From Nocardioides carbamazepini (GTDB lineage: Bacteria; Actinomycetota; Actinomycetes; Propionibacteriales; Nocardioidaceae), in assembly GCF_024614185.1 (NCBI RefSeq), contig NZ_JAHTLF010000015.1, positions 1-64,000 on the forward strand: 64,000 bases of DNA, given 5' to 3'. Within the stretch, counting starts at the first letter, position 1. The number at the start of each line of letters is the position of its first letter. The position numbers and the translations under genes are program-made. Positions 31,701 to 40,224 of the stretch are shown here, piece by piece. The notes beneath the pieces were generated by a model. That model did no database searches. It was not told where the DNA came from and saw only the letters and a list, made by a program, of their open reading frames with translations.

Positions 31701-32789
31701 GGCGCCAAGGGCGTCGACGGAGGACCCGCGAACACCGTGCGGACCGGGATCATCCAGAACGGCTACGTCCTCGACACCGCCGTGACCGGTACGCCGGGCA
31801 GCACCTTCCCGCAGATCGGCGTGAAGTTCACCAGCGGTATGCAGGGCAAGATCTCGGGCAGCCGGATCACCGGCAACTACTACCGGCCCGACCCGACGCG
31901 GTCCTACGGCATCCTGCTGGCCGACGCCGGCACCGAGGGATCGCTGTCCGGCGAGTCCAGCATCGTCACCGGCAACGGCTGGGCGGTCTACAACGGCACG
32001 GCGGACCTGTCCGGTGTCCGCGGCGACGCGCCGTTCGCCCTGCGGACGAGCTACGTCGGCACGGGCGACCCGGTGGCCGGGGGGCCGTCGGACCCGGCCA
32101 ACGGTCTCGAGGCGATCTCGGGCAGCGGATCGGTGACGCTCCTGCAGCGCCAGTCGACGATGCCGTCCGGCGTTCCGACCGGTCCTGGTGCGCCCACGGA
32201 CGCGGCGCCCACCGCGGCGCTCGTCGATCCCGGCAGCGGCGTGTCGCTGAAGGTCGGGGAGACCCTGCTGCCGGTCGCGCTGGGTCGTGACGACCATGCC
32301 GTGCGTTCGGCCAGCCTCCTGGTCGACGGCGACGTCGTGGAGACGGTGTCCCACGCGCCGTACGTCTTCCGCTGGACGCCGGGCGGGAAGGACGCCGGCA
32401 GGAGCGTGGCGCTCTCGACGACGGTGACCGACTCGGCGGGCCAGGCGACGACCTCACCGGCGGTCACCGTCGCGGTGACCAAGGAGGTCATCGCCCCGGC
32501 CGCCACGGTCATCGGCATGGCGAAGAACAAGAAGAAGGGCACGGCCCAGGTCGCCGTGGCGCTCAACACCGCGGGCACCGTGGTGCTCGCCGGACCCGGA
32601 GTCGCGGCGAAGTCGGCCACCACGGCGGGCGCCGACACGGCGACGCTCGTCGTCAAGCCCAAGGGGAAGCTGAAGAAGAAGCTGCAGAAGAAGGGCCGGG
32701 CCAAGGTCGCCGTCACCCTCACCTTCACCAGCGCCGGTGGCACGGTCACCGTGACCGAGGTGGTGAAGCTGGTCCGCAAGAGGAAGTGA
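28779..32789 (+). CDS. Secreted multidomain protein: alpha/beta hydrolase, beta-helix and Ig-like domain
   Basis: A 1336-aa exported protein. A Sec signal peptide ends near residue 29 (AAMAAA). An alpha/beta-hydrolase domain follows (about 85-430) with VIILVHGNHGS, and nucleophile elbow GHSRGG (Ser221). A beta-rich segment (about 430-740) follows, then a right-handed beta-helix region (about 767-1115) opening with CPDANYTSIQTAVDFA, typical of pectate-lyase-like repeats. An Ig-like domain (about 1144-1236) and a Lys-rich beta domain (to KRK) end it. AGGTAGGAG serves as Shine-Dalgarno. It may be an extracellular polysaccharide-linked esterase, but the substrate is unknown. Monocistronic, with a strong terminator. 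Confidence 0.8.
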   Translation: MTLISAPVWRLLVLALAVSTLGVPAAMAAAPQPQTAAPTAELPDPLDRGSYTPATVQEAKLGLVDLQEPASDGSAPAAGTARAAEQLEVRGALYYPQDRTEPSPVIILVHGNHGSCDAGQDPVTASCAQFKRNEAGYAYLGENLATWGYTTFSVSQDQMMMRQDGPKGKGMHQRRKLIAAALDALSAANEAGGLPVDEHTTIGTTLAGRLDMTRIGLMGHSRGGDAVTSFIDYNRIRTDGPRYPLRGVISLAPVDYERKAPYGTPYLSILPWCDGDVSNLQGARFFERSQYINADDPFPRIQSSQLGANHNWYNTVWFADGQDGGNVTDAACGDSRPTNSNNVQPNNLRLSGAASYDNPWSYVLDNSDTYNPLVNTKISGDPARMGDQEKIGLATMGAFFRRYVGGEGAFEPYLTGELSDTPTHEQIPASACPTSVSGTRIACAERVSTSYFPAAGERIDVIRPEVTNPLSLNAVGGALTGSGFVNPYLADGGVSPLPKATAGGYDWCNPEPDDFAPAQLGKGSQPTGAKACPLPGKAALGGQNGTRENAPVNHSYGRQLALAWESGSDAVLTADIPAASADVSGLKALALGADVNFFDTRNPGADSEERTYDPASTTQDFQIVLVDAAGHEAVVNAGDPRWGNALHMSTGTQTSRTHIVLDQIRVPLTEFAAQGVDLSAIDTLELRFGGAGLPQSGSIQLADVRFQEAAVDAPLVLSDGTDVDQGAGYGPPATGPDPAEFLAETDNAPGNLSLVDTVGEAAANTAWVVDDDRAQCPDANYTSIQTAVDFASPWDTIVVCEGVYEESSTPVSGPGNPVATGALNGLTITKPLRIKGAGADKVTIKPDPSIGDLAGLTPYLRDGGGNVITVSRQSLGSTDTNEMFVDISGVTVTSGDTWAEAGIAFFGAAGRVSESKVGPLRTASDAGELAEHPHGWGVVKTGVIQGAGPGTVESEVTVADSQVTGYQSGGILFDGAKGVDGGPANTVRTGIIQNGYVLDTAVTGTPGSTFPQIGVKFTSGMQGKISGSRITGNYYRPDPTRSYGILLADAGTEGSLSGESSIVTGNGWAVYNGTADLSGVRGDAPFALRTSYVGTGDPVAGGPSDPANGLEAISGSGSVTLLQRQSTMPSGVPTGPGAPTDAAPTAALVDPGSGVSLKVGETLLPVALGRDDHAVRSASLLVDGDVVETVSHAPYVFRWTPGGKDAGRSVALSTTVTDSAGQATTSPAVTVAVTKEVIAPAATVIGMAKNKKKGTAQVAVALNTAGTVVLAGPGVAAKSATTAGADTATLVVKPKGKLKKKLQKKGRAKVAVTLTFTSAGGTVTVTEVVKLVRKRK

Positions 32790-32797
32790 GATGGGCG

Positions 32798-32833
32798 ACG
32801 GGCGGGACGCGGCTCGGGCCGCGTCCCGCCCGT
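32798..32833. terminator. Stem-loop terminator after the large secreted protein
   Basis: A perfect 16-bp stem (32798-32813 with 32818-32833, starting ACGGGCGGGACGCGGC) and a TCGG tetraloop, between convergent genes ending at 32789 and 32853. Confidence 0.85.
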
Positions 32834-32852
32834 TCGTCGTGCGCCTGCCGGG

Positions 32853-34178
32853 TCAGGCCTCGTCGAGGAAGCGATCCAGCACCCGGGCGCCGAACTCCAG
32901 CGCGTCGACCGGGACCCGCTCGTCGACGCCGTGGAAGAGCGCGGTGAAGTCGAGGTCGTCGGGCAGCCGCAGCGGCGCGAAGCCGAAGGAGCGCATGCCG
33001 AGCTTCGTGAAGTGCTTGGCATCCGTCCCGCCGCTCATGAGGTACGGCGCCACGAGCGCGTCGGGATCCTCCGCGAGCAGGCTACGGGTCATCGCGTCGA
33101 CCAGCGCGCCGTCGTACGGCGTCTCCCAGGGCGCCTGCTTGGAGACGAAGTCGATGTCCACGCCCTCGCCGGTGAGCTCGGCGAGCGTCGCGAAGAACTC
33201 CTCCTCGTGGCCGGGCAGGAACCGGCCGTCGACGTGGGCCGTGGCCTCGGTCGGGATGACGTTGACCTTGTAGCCCGCCTCGAGCATGGTCGGGTTGGTC
33301 GAGTTGCGGAGCACGGCGCCGAGCATCCGGGCCGCTCCGCCGAACTCCTCGACCAGGGCCGGGGCATTCTCCGGGGTCGCCTCGACGCCGGCCAGCTCGC
33401 CGACGGTCGCCAGCAGCGTCCGCATGGTCGGCGTGAGCCGGACCGGCCAGTCGTGGGCGCCGATCCGTGCCACCGCCGACGCCAGCCGGGTCACCGCGTT
33501 GTCGTCGTTCAGCATCGAGCCGTGGCCGGCGCGGCCGCGGGCGCTCAGCCGCATCCACGCGATGCCCTTCTCGGCAGCCTCGATGAGGTAGAGCCGGCGG
33601 CCGCGGACCGTCGTGCTGAAGCCGCCGACCTCCCCGACCGCCTCGGTGCAGCCCTCGAACCACTCGGCGTGGTTCTCCACGAGCAGCTGGGCGCCGTGGT
33701 GGCCGCCCGCCTCCTCGTCCGCGGTGAAGCAGAGCACGATCTCCCGCTCGGGGACCCGCCCGGCCCGCTGACGGGCCCGGACCACCGAGAGCAGCATCGC
33801 GTCGAAGTCCTTCATGTCGACCGCGCCGCGGCCCCACACGTAGCCGTCCTGGACCTCGCCACTGAACGGATGCACGGCCCAGTCCTCGGCCGCGGCGGGT
33901 ACGACGTCGAGGTGGCCGTGCAGCAGCAGCGCTCCGCGGTCCCCGCCGGTCGGCGCGGTGTCGCCACCCCAGCGGGCCAGCACGTTGGCGCGTCCCGGCG
34001 CCGTCTCGATCACCTCGGCCGCGATGCCCACCTCGTCGAGGAGCGTGGCCACGTGCTCGGCCGCCTTCCGCTCGCCCGTGCTCTCGCCGCCACCGTAGTT
34101 GGAGGTGTCGATCCGGATCAGGTCGCGGCACAGGTCGACGACCTCGCCGGCGACGTCGTGGGTGGTGGAGTCGGCCAT
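32853..34178 (-). CDS. M20-family metallopeptidase
   Basis: A 441-aa two-zinc peptidase or deacylase of the M20 (ArgE/DapE/CPG2) group. Zinc and catalytic motifs: LLLHGHLDVVPA, GRGAVDMKDFDAM, TADEEAGGHHG (catalytic Glu and ligand) and MSGGTDAKHF near the end with the last ligand His in FHGVDERV. The lid/dimerisation domain is about 190-310. No signal peptide, so cytoplasmic. The substrate could be a dipeptide or N-acyl amino acid. The start at 34178 has a weak GACGAT -10 six bases upstream. Confidence 0.9.
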   Translation of the reverse strand: MADSTTHDVAGEVVDLCRDLIRIDTSNYGGGESTGERKAAEHVATLLDEVGIAAEVIETAPGRANVLARWGGDTAPTGGDRGALLLHGHLDVVPAAAEDWAVHPFSGEVQDGYVWGRGAVDMKDFDAMLLSVVRARQRAGRVPEREIVLCFTADEEAGGHHGAQLLVENHAEWFEGCTEAVGEVGGFSTTVRGRRLYLIEAAEKGIAWMRLSARGRAGHGSMLNDDNAVTRLASAVARIGAHDWPVRLTPTMRTLLATVGELAGVEATPENAPALVEEFGGAARMLGAVLRNSTNPTMLEAGYKVNVIPTEATAHVDGRFLPGHEEEFFATLAELTGEGVDIDFVSKQAPWETPYDGALVDAMTRSLLAEDPDALVAPYLMSGGTDAKHFTKLGMRSFGFAPLRLPDDLDFTALFHGVDERVPVDALEFGARVLDRFLDEA

Positions 34179-34220
34179 GCCGTCATCGTCCCACGCAGGG
34201 CCACGCACTAGCGTGCTGCC

Positions 34221-34901
34221 GTGGCACCTCCGCAGTGGCAGCAGTACTCCCCCGACGACACGCCGGACCCCGACGCGTCGCCGACCCCGCCGGCGTACCA
34301 GCCGCCGAAGCCGCCGAAGCGGGTCCGGTCGGTCGCGGAGCGGACCGTCCGCACGGGTGGCGGGTCGTCGGTCGGGCTCGCCGTGGGCGGGGTGGCGGCG
34401 GTGGCCGGCGCGACCGCCCTGATCTTCGCGCTGGCGGGCGGCAGTGACCCGCCGGGTGCCGACGCGCCGCAGACCGACGCGGGGTTCGACGCGCTGGTCG
34501 CGGCTCTGGAGGAGGAGACCGGGTCGACGCAGGTCCGCAGCGTCGTCATCTACCCCGAGTACGCCGTGGTCGACGCGCCCTACAAGCCGGAGGACCCGAG
34601 CGACGAGCGTGAGCTCAGCTTCTACTGGGACGGTGAGCTGGACGAGCCGAGCAAGGGCACCGGCGACGAGGAGCCGTTCGATCTCGCCACCGTCGACAGC
34701 GCCGTCCTGGACGGCCTCTGTCCGCAGGTGGAGCAGCTCGTCGAGGACCCTGACGGCTGCTACCTGATCATCGAGCGGCCTGACGCCGAGGACGAGACGC
34801 CGGCGTGGGTCTCGGCCTACGCGAGCAACGAGTTCAACCAGACCGCCTACGTCGAGTTCGGTCTCGACGGCGCCGTGGTGGAGGTCCACCCGGCGACCTG
34901 A
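34221..34901 (+). CDS. Single-pass membrane protein, unknown function
   Basis: A 226-aa protein: Pro-rich cytoplasmic N-terminus (about 1-40), one transmembrane segment (VGLAVGGVAAVAGATALIFALAGG, about 52-75) and an acidic extracytoplasmic domain (about 80-226) with two Cys (GLCPQ, DGCYL) that could form a disulfide. No family recognised. The GTG start is six bases after TAGCGT (34209-34214), so leaderless. Confidence 0.75.
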   Translation: MAPPQWQQYSPDDTPDPDASPTPPAYQPPKPPKRVRSVAERTVRTGGGSSVGLAVGGVAAVAGATALIFALAGGSDPPGADAPQTDAGFDALVAALEEETGSTQVRSVVIYPEYAVVDAPYKPEDPSDERELSFYWDGELDEPSKGTGDEEPFDLATVDSAVLDGLCPQVEQLVEDPDGCYLIIERPDAEDETPAWVSAYASNEFNQTAYVEFGLDGAVVEVHPAT

Positions 34902-34908
34902 GCGCCGG

Positions 34909-35406
34909 TCAGCGCGGCGGGGCGGTGACGTCGGCGACGGTGGCGTCGAGGGCGGCGACGAGTGCTTCCCCGTCGACGGTCAGCGCGACGCCGTACCCGC
35001 CCCCGCCGACGGAGACGGCGCCCGTGACCCGGCTGTCGGCGATGACCGGCAGCGGCGTCGTGGCGCCGAGCGGCGTGATCGTGCCGCGGACGTAGCCGGT
35101 CACCTCGCGGGCGGCGTCGGCCGACGGCATCGAGATCCGGTTGACGCCGAGCAGCGTGCGCAGCCGCGGCCAGGAGATCTCCCGGTCGCCGGGCACCAGG
35201 ACGAAGCGGTGGTCGCCCTCGGCGACCCGCACGACCATGGTCTTCACGATCTGCCTCGGCTCGACGCCACGCACGGCGGCCGCCTCCTCCAGCGAGCCCA
35301 CCGGCCCGTGCCGGGTCACCTCGAAGGACAGGCCGAGCTGCTCGGCGGCGGCGATGGCGCGGGCGGACTGGTCGGTCGGGTCGGGCCGCAGCGGGTGGTC
35401 GGACAC
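34909..35406 (-). CDS. YbaK/EbsC-family aminoacyl-tRNA deacylase
   Basis: A 165-aa editing-domain protein of the YbaK/ProX group, which hydrolyses mischarged aminoacyl-tRNA. The motif region QIVKTMVVRVAEGDHRFVLVPGDREISW contains the family's conserved Lys, and the GYVRGTITPLGA segment is the standard glycine-rich loop. The GTG start lies six bases after TAGATT (35413-35418). Which tRNA is edited cannot be told. Confidence 0.88.
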   Translation of the reverse strand: MSDHPLRPDPTDQSARAIAAAEQLGLSFEVTRHGPVGSLEEAAAVRGVEPRQIVKTMVVRVAEGDHRFVLVPGDREISWPRLRTLLGVNRISMPSADAAREVTGYVRGTITPLGATTPLPVIADSRVTGAVSVGGGGYGVALTVDGEALVAALDATVADVTAPPR

Positions 35407-35545
35407 CTCATCAATCTAGGACCCGGCCCCAGCCCGAGGCACGGCCGGGGAATGGCGTGCAGCCGCTAGCATCGAGACTCCCCCGGTCCGCCGCACGGCT
35501 CCCACGGTCGTGGCGGCGCCCGGGCCGACTCGCGACGGAGCCTGC

Positions 35546-36508
35546 GTGCCGACGATCGATCCCCGACGCCTCCTCGTCCTGCGCGCCTTCGTGCTGTCCG
35601 ACTCGGTCACCGCGACCGCGGCGGCACTGCACCTGACCCCCTCCGCGGTCTCGCAGCAGCTCGCCGCGCTCGAGCGCGAGGTCGGCCACGCCCTCGTCGT
35701 ACGCACGGGACGCAAGCTGGCCCTGACCCCGGCCGGACGGATCCTCGCCGAGCACGCCGAGGAGATCAGCTCGCGGCTGAAGCTGGCGGAGGCCGATCTC
35801 GCGGCGCACGCCGGTGGCGTGCTGGGTCAACTGCGGATCGGCGCCTTCCCGACCGCGATCGGCTGGGTGGTCGCACCGGCGATCGTCGAGCTACGCCGCC
35901 AGGCGCCCGGCGTCGACGTCACGGTCGTCGACGCCGAGGCACACATGAGCCATCGGATGCTGATGCGCGGGGACATCGACGTCACCGTGAGCCTGGAGTA
36001 CGAGTCCGATCCCGAGCGCGACTCCCCCGACATCGCGAAGTTCCCGCTCTACATCGAGCGGTTCAAGGCCGTGCTGCCCCACGGGCATCCCTTGGCCGGC
36101 GAGGAGGGCATCGAGCTCACCCAGCTCAGCGAGGAGGGCTGGATCATGCCCTCGCCCGGCAACCCGTGCCGCACGATGGTGCTGCAGGCGTGCGCCGAGG
36201 TGGGCTTCCACCCGCCGATCGCGCACGTCTCCGACGACTACCGGGCCGCGGTGGCGCTGGTGGCCGCCGAGGCCGGGATCTGCCTGGTGCCGGAGTCGGC
36301 GCTGTCGGCGCGCGACGCCGAGTGGGTGACGATCCTGCCCACGCGTGGCATCGCGCCGCTGCGCAAGGTGATCATGACGACCCGGCGCGACAACCAGGGG
36401 CACCCGGTGGTGCGCGCGGGGCTGGAGGCGATGCGGGCCGCGCTCGCCGAGCCGGACTCGGAGATCTACGGCCCGCTCGCGCGGTCCGACACCTTCAGCG
36501 TGGAGTGA
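35546..36508 (+). CDS. LysR-family transcriptional regulator
   Basis: A 320-aa regulator with an N-terminal wHTH (LLVLRAFVLSDSVTATAAALHLTPSAVSQQLAALEREVG) and a periplasmic-binding-like effector domain (about 95-300). The GTG at 35546 has GGAG five bases upstream and is preferred over the upstream start at 35510. Its 3' end overlaps the convergent hydrolase by 14 bp, so it stands tail to tail with the ABC importer operon and may control it, though LysR targets are more often divergent. Confidence 0.9.
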   Translation: MPTIDPRRLLVLRAFVLSDSVTATAAALHLTPSAVSQQLAALEREVGHALVVRTGRKLALTPAGRILAEHAEEISSRLKLAEADLAAHAGGVLGQLRIGAFPTAIGWVVAPAIVELRRQAPGVDVTVVDAEAHMSHRMLMRGDIDVTVSLEYESDPERDSPDIAKFPLYIERFKAVLPHGHPLAGEEGIELTQLSEEGWIMPSPGNPCRTMVLQACAEVGFHPPIAHVSDDYRAAVALVAAEAGICLVPESALSARDAEWVTILPTRGIAPLRKVIMTTRRDNQGHPVVRAGLEAMRAALAEPDSEIYGPLARSDTFSVE

Positions 36509-37349
36509 CCGCTCCCACCGACGGGGCGTTCTCGCGCAGGAAGGCGTCCACGTGCCGGTGGTACTCCTCCGGCTTGTCGCGGCGCACGCAGTGGTGTGCC
36601 CCCTCGATGACGACGACGTCGAAACCGGGCGCGACGGCGGTGAGCCGCTCACGGGAGTGCCTGTCGACGATGACGTCGCCGGTGCCGGTCACCAGCAGCG
36701 CCGGTACGCCGGCCGGGCCCACGGTGATCTGCCGCGCGGTCGGCGTCCAGATCCGGCGCTTCTCGTGCAGTCGCTGGTCCATGTAGTCGGTGTCGACGGC
36801 CTTCATCGCCTCGGCCAGGGGCAGCAGCTCCTGCTCGGGCCAGTGCGGCTTGAGCTCGCGCTGCAGGGCGACGAGCTCCTCGACGGTGGACGTGTCGACC
36901 TCGTCGAACGGGTCCCGCTCGCGCTGGTCGGCGGGCACGCTGAGCCACGGGTTGGGCCCGGCCTCCGGCACCCACCACGGCGGGTCCTCCAGCACGACGC
37001 CGGCGACCAGGTGCGGTGCGTCGGCCGCGACGAAGGCGGCGATCCGGGCGCCCATCGAGTGTCCGACGACCAGGGTCTTGCGCCCGCTGTCCGCCAGCAG
37101 GTCGCCGAGGATGTCGATCGCGTCCTGCACCATCACGTCGGTGGACGGCACGCCCTCGTGGTCAGGCCGCCGACTCGGCGACTTCCCGTGGCCCCGGGCG
37201 TCCGGTGCCACGATGTGGAAGTCGCCGCCCCAGCGGTCGACGGCGTCTCCGTAGCACTCGCCGGACTCCACGGCGCCGTGCAGGATGAGGATGGCGGGCG
37301 CATCTGCTGCGCCCCGCCCGTACGTCCGGACGAACAGGTCGGTTCCCAC
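36495..37349 (-). CDS. Alpha/beta hydrolase, last gene of the ABC importer operon
   Basis: A 284-aa cytoplasmic hydrolase with LILHGAVESG (oxyanion region), ARGHGKS, nucleophile elbow VVGHSMGARIAAF and a C-terminal His in GAHHCVRRDKPEEYHRHV. GTG at 37349 is preceded by AAGGAAG, a clear Shine-Dalgarno; a longer frame to 37397 lacks one. It lies 76 bp after the second ABC ATPase on the same strand, suggesting that it acts on the imported compound, for example an ester or lactone. Confidence 0.85.
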   Translation of the reverse strand: MGTDLFVRTYGRGAADAPAILILHGAVESGECYGDAVDRWGGDFHIVAPDARGHGKSPSRRPDHEGVPSTDVMVQDAIDILGDLLADSGRKTLVVGHSMGARIAAFVAADAPHLVAGVVLEDPPWWVPEAGPNPWLSVPADQRERDPFDEVDTSTVEELVALQRELKPHWPEQELLPLAEAMKAVDTDYMDQRLHEKRRIWTPTARQITVGPAGVPALLVTGTGDVIVDRHSRERLTAVAPGFDVVVIEGAHHCVRRDKPEEYHRHVDAFLRENAPSVGAVTPR

Positions 37350-37425
37350 GTGTCTTCCTTCTATCAGTGAGTCATGGTGCTGATCGTGGCACGGCACGAC
37401 GGTGCCGTGCAGCGCGCCGGCGGGG

Positions 37426-38214
37426 TCAGGTCGGCAACTCGGCCTCCGGGGTCGCCTCCACCAGCGCCTGGGTGCACGGGTGCTGCGGCGCGCGGAAGAT
37501 CTCCTCGGAGGGCCCGGTCTCGACGATCCGCCCGCGCTGCATGACTGCGACCCGGTCGCTGTAGAGCCGGATGACCGCCAGGTCGTGGCTGACGTGGAGG
37601 AAGGAGATCCCCTGGTCCCGCTGCAGGTCCGCCAGCAGGTTGAGGATCTGGGCGCGTACCGACACGTCGAGCGCCGAGGTCGGCTCGTCGGCGATGATCA
37701 GGTCCGGCTTGAGGGCGAGTGCCCGTGCCACGGCGACCCGCTGGAGCTGGCCGCCGGACGCCTGGTGCGGGTAGCGCCCGAGGTAGTCGGGGCCGAGGCC
37801 GACCGACTCCAGCAGCGCCACCAGCTCCGCGGTCGACGTCGTCTCGCCGTGCGCGCGGTAGACGTTCTCCAGGGTCTGTCGCACGGTCTGGCGTGGGTTG
37901 AGCGAGGCGAGGGGGTCCTGGAAGACCATCGCGACGTTGCGCCGCAGCCGGCGCAGGCCGCGCCGGCCCAGCGCCGCCACGTCCTGGCCGTCGGTGCGCA
38001 CGATCCCGGCCGTCGGCGTGACGAGGCCGTTGGCCATCCGCGCGAGGGTGGACTTGCCGGAGCCGGACTCGCCGACGAGACCCAGGGCCTCGCCGCGCTC
38101 GACCCGGAGCGAGACGCCGTCCACGGCCAGGAGCCCGTGGCGACGGCGGCCGAACCCGCCCGGCGTCCGGAATCGCTTGCTGACGTCGGTCATCTCCAGG
38201 ATCGGCGCGGTCAT
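37426..38214 (-). CDS. ABC importer ATPase, OppF/DppF type
   Basis: A 262-aa nucleotide-binding subunit. Walker A GESGSGKST, Q-loop MVFQDPLASLNP, signature ASGGQLQRVAVARAL, Walker B DLIIADEPTSALD and H-loop HVSHDLA are complete. The ATG at 38214 overlaps the stop of the OppD-type gene (ATGA). The 53 codons upstream in frame are Arg-rich shadow. It is shorter than typical OppF and lacks the long C-terminal extension. Confidence 0.92.
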   Translation of the reverse strand: MTAPILEMTDVSKRFRTPGGFGRRRHGLLAVDGVSLRVERGEALGLVGESGSGKSTLARMANGLVTPTAGIVRTDGQDVAALGRRGLRRLRRNVAMVFQDPLASLNPRQTVRQTLENVYRAHGETTSTAELVALLESVGLGPDYLGRYPHQASGGQLQRVAVARALALKPDLIIADEPTSALDVSVRAQILNLLADLQRDQGISFLHVSHDLAVIRLYSDRVAVMQRGRIVETGPSEEIFRAPQHPCTQALVEATPEAELPT

Positions 38215-39245
38215 CGGGCGATCTCCCCGGAGGACGGGAGCCGGTCGAGATGGCAGGCGGCGCGGTGCGCCCCGCCGGTCGTGCCGGACGTACGACGCGA
38301 GCGCAGCGGCACCTCGACCACGCACCGCTCGCCGACCTGCCCGGCGAGACCGCAGCGCGGGGCGAACGCGCAACCCGGGCCCGCGTCGCGCAACGAGGTC
38401 GGCGCACCGGGGATGGCCCGCAGGCGGGTCCGCTCCCCACCGGTGTCGAGGCGCGCGTCCAGGCGCGGCGTCGCAGCCCGCAGCCCTGCCGTGTAGGGGT
38501 GCGCGGGCGCCTCGAAGACGTCGCGCAGGCTCCCGTACTCGGCCTCGCGGCCGGCGTACAGGACGAGGACGTCGTCGGCCGCACTCGCCACCACCCCGAA
38601 GTCATGGCTGATCAGCAGCATCGCCATGCCGTACTCCTGCTGGAGCTCGCGCAGCAGTGCCAGGATCTGGGCCTGCACGGTCACGTCCAGCGCGGTGGTC
38701 GGCTCGTCGGCGATGAGCAGCGCCGGCCGGTTGACCAGCGCCATCGCGATCACCGCTCGTTGGCGCATGCCGCCGGAGAACTCGTGCGGGAAGCGGCGTA
38801 CGGCGTCGGCCGGCTCGGGGATGCCGACCCGCTCGAGCATCTCGACGCCCCGCGCCCGCGCGGCCCGGCGGGACACCGACGGGTCATGCAGGCGGACCGC
38901 CTGCGCGATGTGGGCCCCGATGTCGAGGTAGGGGCTCAGCGCCGACATCGAGTCCTGGAAGACCATCGCCACGTCCGCGCCGCGGGCCCGGCGCAGCTCG
39001 CGCTCGTCGGCGGCGAGCATGTCCCGCCCCGCGACCACGATCCGCCCGCGGGCGCCGGCGCCACGCGGCAGCAGCCGCATGATCGCACGCCCGGTGATCG
39101 TCTTGCCCGAGCCCGACTCGCCGACGACGGCAAGGGTCCTGCCTCCGTCCAACGTCACGGACAGGTCGCGCACGACGTCGAACGTCGTCTCGCCGGTGGT
39201 GAAGGAGATGGACAGGTCCTCGACCTGGAGCACGGGGTCAGGCAC
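38211..39245 (-). CDS. ABC importer ATPase, OppD/DppD type
   Basis: A 344-aa nucleotide-binding subunit with Walker A GESGSGKTI, Q-loop MVFQDSMSALSPYL, signature FSGGMRQRAVIAMAL, Walker B LLIADEPTTALD and H-loop LISHDFG. The C-terminal oligopeptide-transporter domain (about 255-330) has GCAFAPRCGLAGQVGERC, the cysteine pattern of the Fe-S-like site of this group. It overlaps the upstream permease gene by 8 bp and the next ATPase by 4 bp. Confidence 0.93.
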   Translation of the reverse strand: MPDPVLQVEDLSISFTTGETTFDVVRDLSVTLDGGRTLAVVGESGSGKTITGRAIMRLLPRGAGARGRIVVAGRDMLAADERELRRARGADVAMVFQDSMSALSPYLDIGAHIAQAVRLHDPSVSRRAARARGVEMLERVGIPEPADAVRRFPHEFSGGMRQRAVIAMALVNRPALLIADEPTTALDVTVQAQILALLRELQQEYGMAMLLISHDFGVVASAADDVLVLYAGREAEYGSLRDVFEAPAHPYTAGLRAATPRLDARLDTGGERTRLRAIPGAPTSLRDAGPGCAFAPRCGLAGQVGERCVVEVPLRSRRTSGTTGGAHRAACHLDRLPSSGEIAR

Positions 39246-40224
39246 GGCGGATCCTCGGGTCGAGAAGCGGCATGAGGAGGTCGACGACCAGGTTGCCGAC
39301 GATGATGAGGAACGCCGAGAACAGCGTCACGCCGACCACGATGCTCAGGTCCGACTCGTTGACGCCGGAGAGCAGCAGGTCGCCGAGACCGTGCAGGCTG
39401 AACACCTTCTCCGCGATCACCGACCCGCCCAGCAGCGCGGTGACGTCGAGCGCGAACATCGCGCTGATCGGCACCATGACGCCGCGCACGGCGTGCCGGT
39501 TGACCTGCCGCGGCGAGGCACCGCGCGCCGTCATCGCGACCAGGTGCTCGGCCGACAGCTCGTTGAGGAGCTGGGTCCGGGTGACCCGGACGTAGCTCGC
39601 GGCGAGGATGAAGGAGAGCACCATCCACGGCCCGATCAGGTGCCAGGCCCAGTCCACCGGCGACTCCGAGAACGGCACGAAGCCGGAGAACGGCAGCACG
39701 TTGAGCATGAAGCCGAACACCTGGACCACCAGGAGGCCGACGAGGAAGGTCGGCACCGAGAGGCCGAACATCGCGAAGCCGGTCGAGAACCGGTCGACCA
39801 TGCCGCCCTTGCGTATCGCCGACAGAGCGCCGAGCCCGATCCCCACCACGAGGCACAGCACCGCGGCGCCGAGCGCGAGGGACAGAGTCACGGGGAGCCG
39901 CTCCCCGATGAGCGAGGTGACGTCGCTGCGGTTGGGGAAGGAGTAGCCGAAGCACGGCGCCGCGCATTCGACCTGCTGCGCACCCTCCCCGTAGGTGCGG
40001 CCGGCGACCAGTCCCTTCACGAACTGGCCGTACTGCCACACCACGCTCTGGTCGGTCTGCATGTAGGCGCTGACCTTGGCCTTGGTCTCGGCCGGGCACG
40101 GCTTCCCGCACATGGCGCGGGCGGGGTCCTTGGAGGCCCCGAAGAAGAGGGCGATCGTGACGAAGGCGATCGCGAGGAGCATGAACACCGCGGTGACCAT
40201 GCGGCGGGCGATATAGGCGGTCAT
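39238..40224 (-). CDS. ABC importer permease, DppB type
   Basis: A 328-aa inner-membrane permease with about six transmembrane segments. It starts MTAYIARRMVTAVFMLLAIAF, has a periplasmic loop with paired cysteines (MCGKPCP and ECAAPCFGY) and the EAA-type loop TARGASPRQVNRHAVRGVMVP. The ATG at 40224 overlaps the DppC-type stop (ATGA). The large periplasmic insert with four Cys is unusual for DppB and may be disulfide-linked. Confidence 0.9.
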   Translation of the reverse strand: MTAYIARRMVTAVFMLLAIAFVTIALFFGASKDPARAMCGKPCPAETKAKVSAYMQTDQSVVWQYGQFVKGLVAGRTYGEGAQQVECAAPCFGYSFPNRSDVTSLIGERLPVTLSLALGAAVLCLVVGIGLGALSAIRKGGMVDRFSTGFAMFGLSVPTFLVGLLVVQVFGFMLNVLPFSGFVPFSESPVDWAWHLIGPWMVLSFILAASYVRVTRTQLLNELSAEHLVAMTARGASPRQVNRHAVRGVMVPISAMFALDVTALLGGSVIAEKVFSLHGLGDLLLSGVNESDLSIVVGVTLFSAFLIIVGNLVVDLLMPLLDPRIRRA

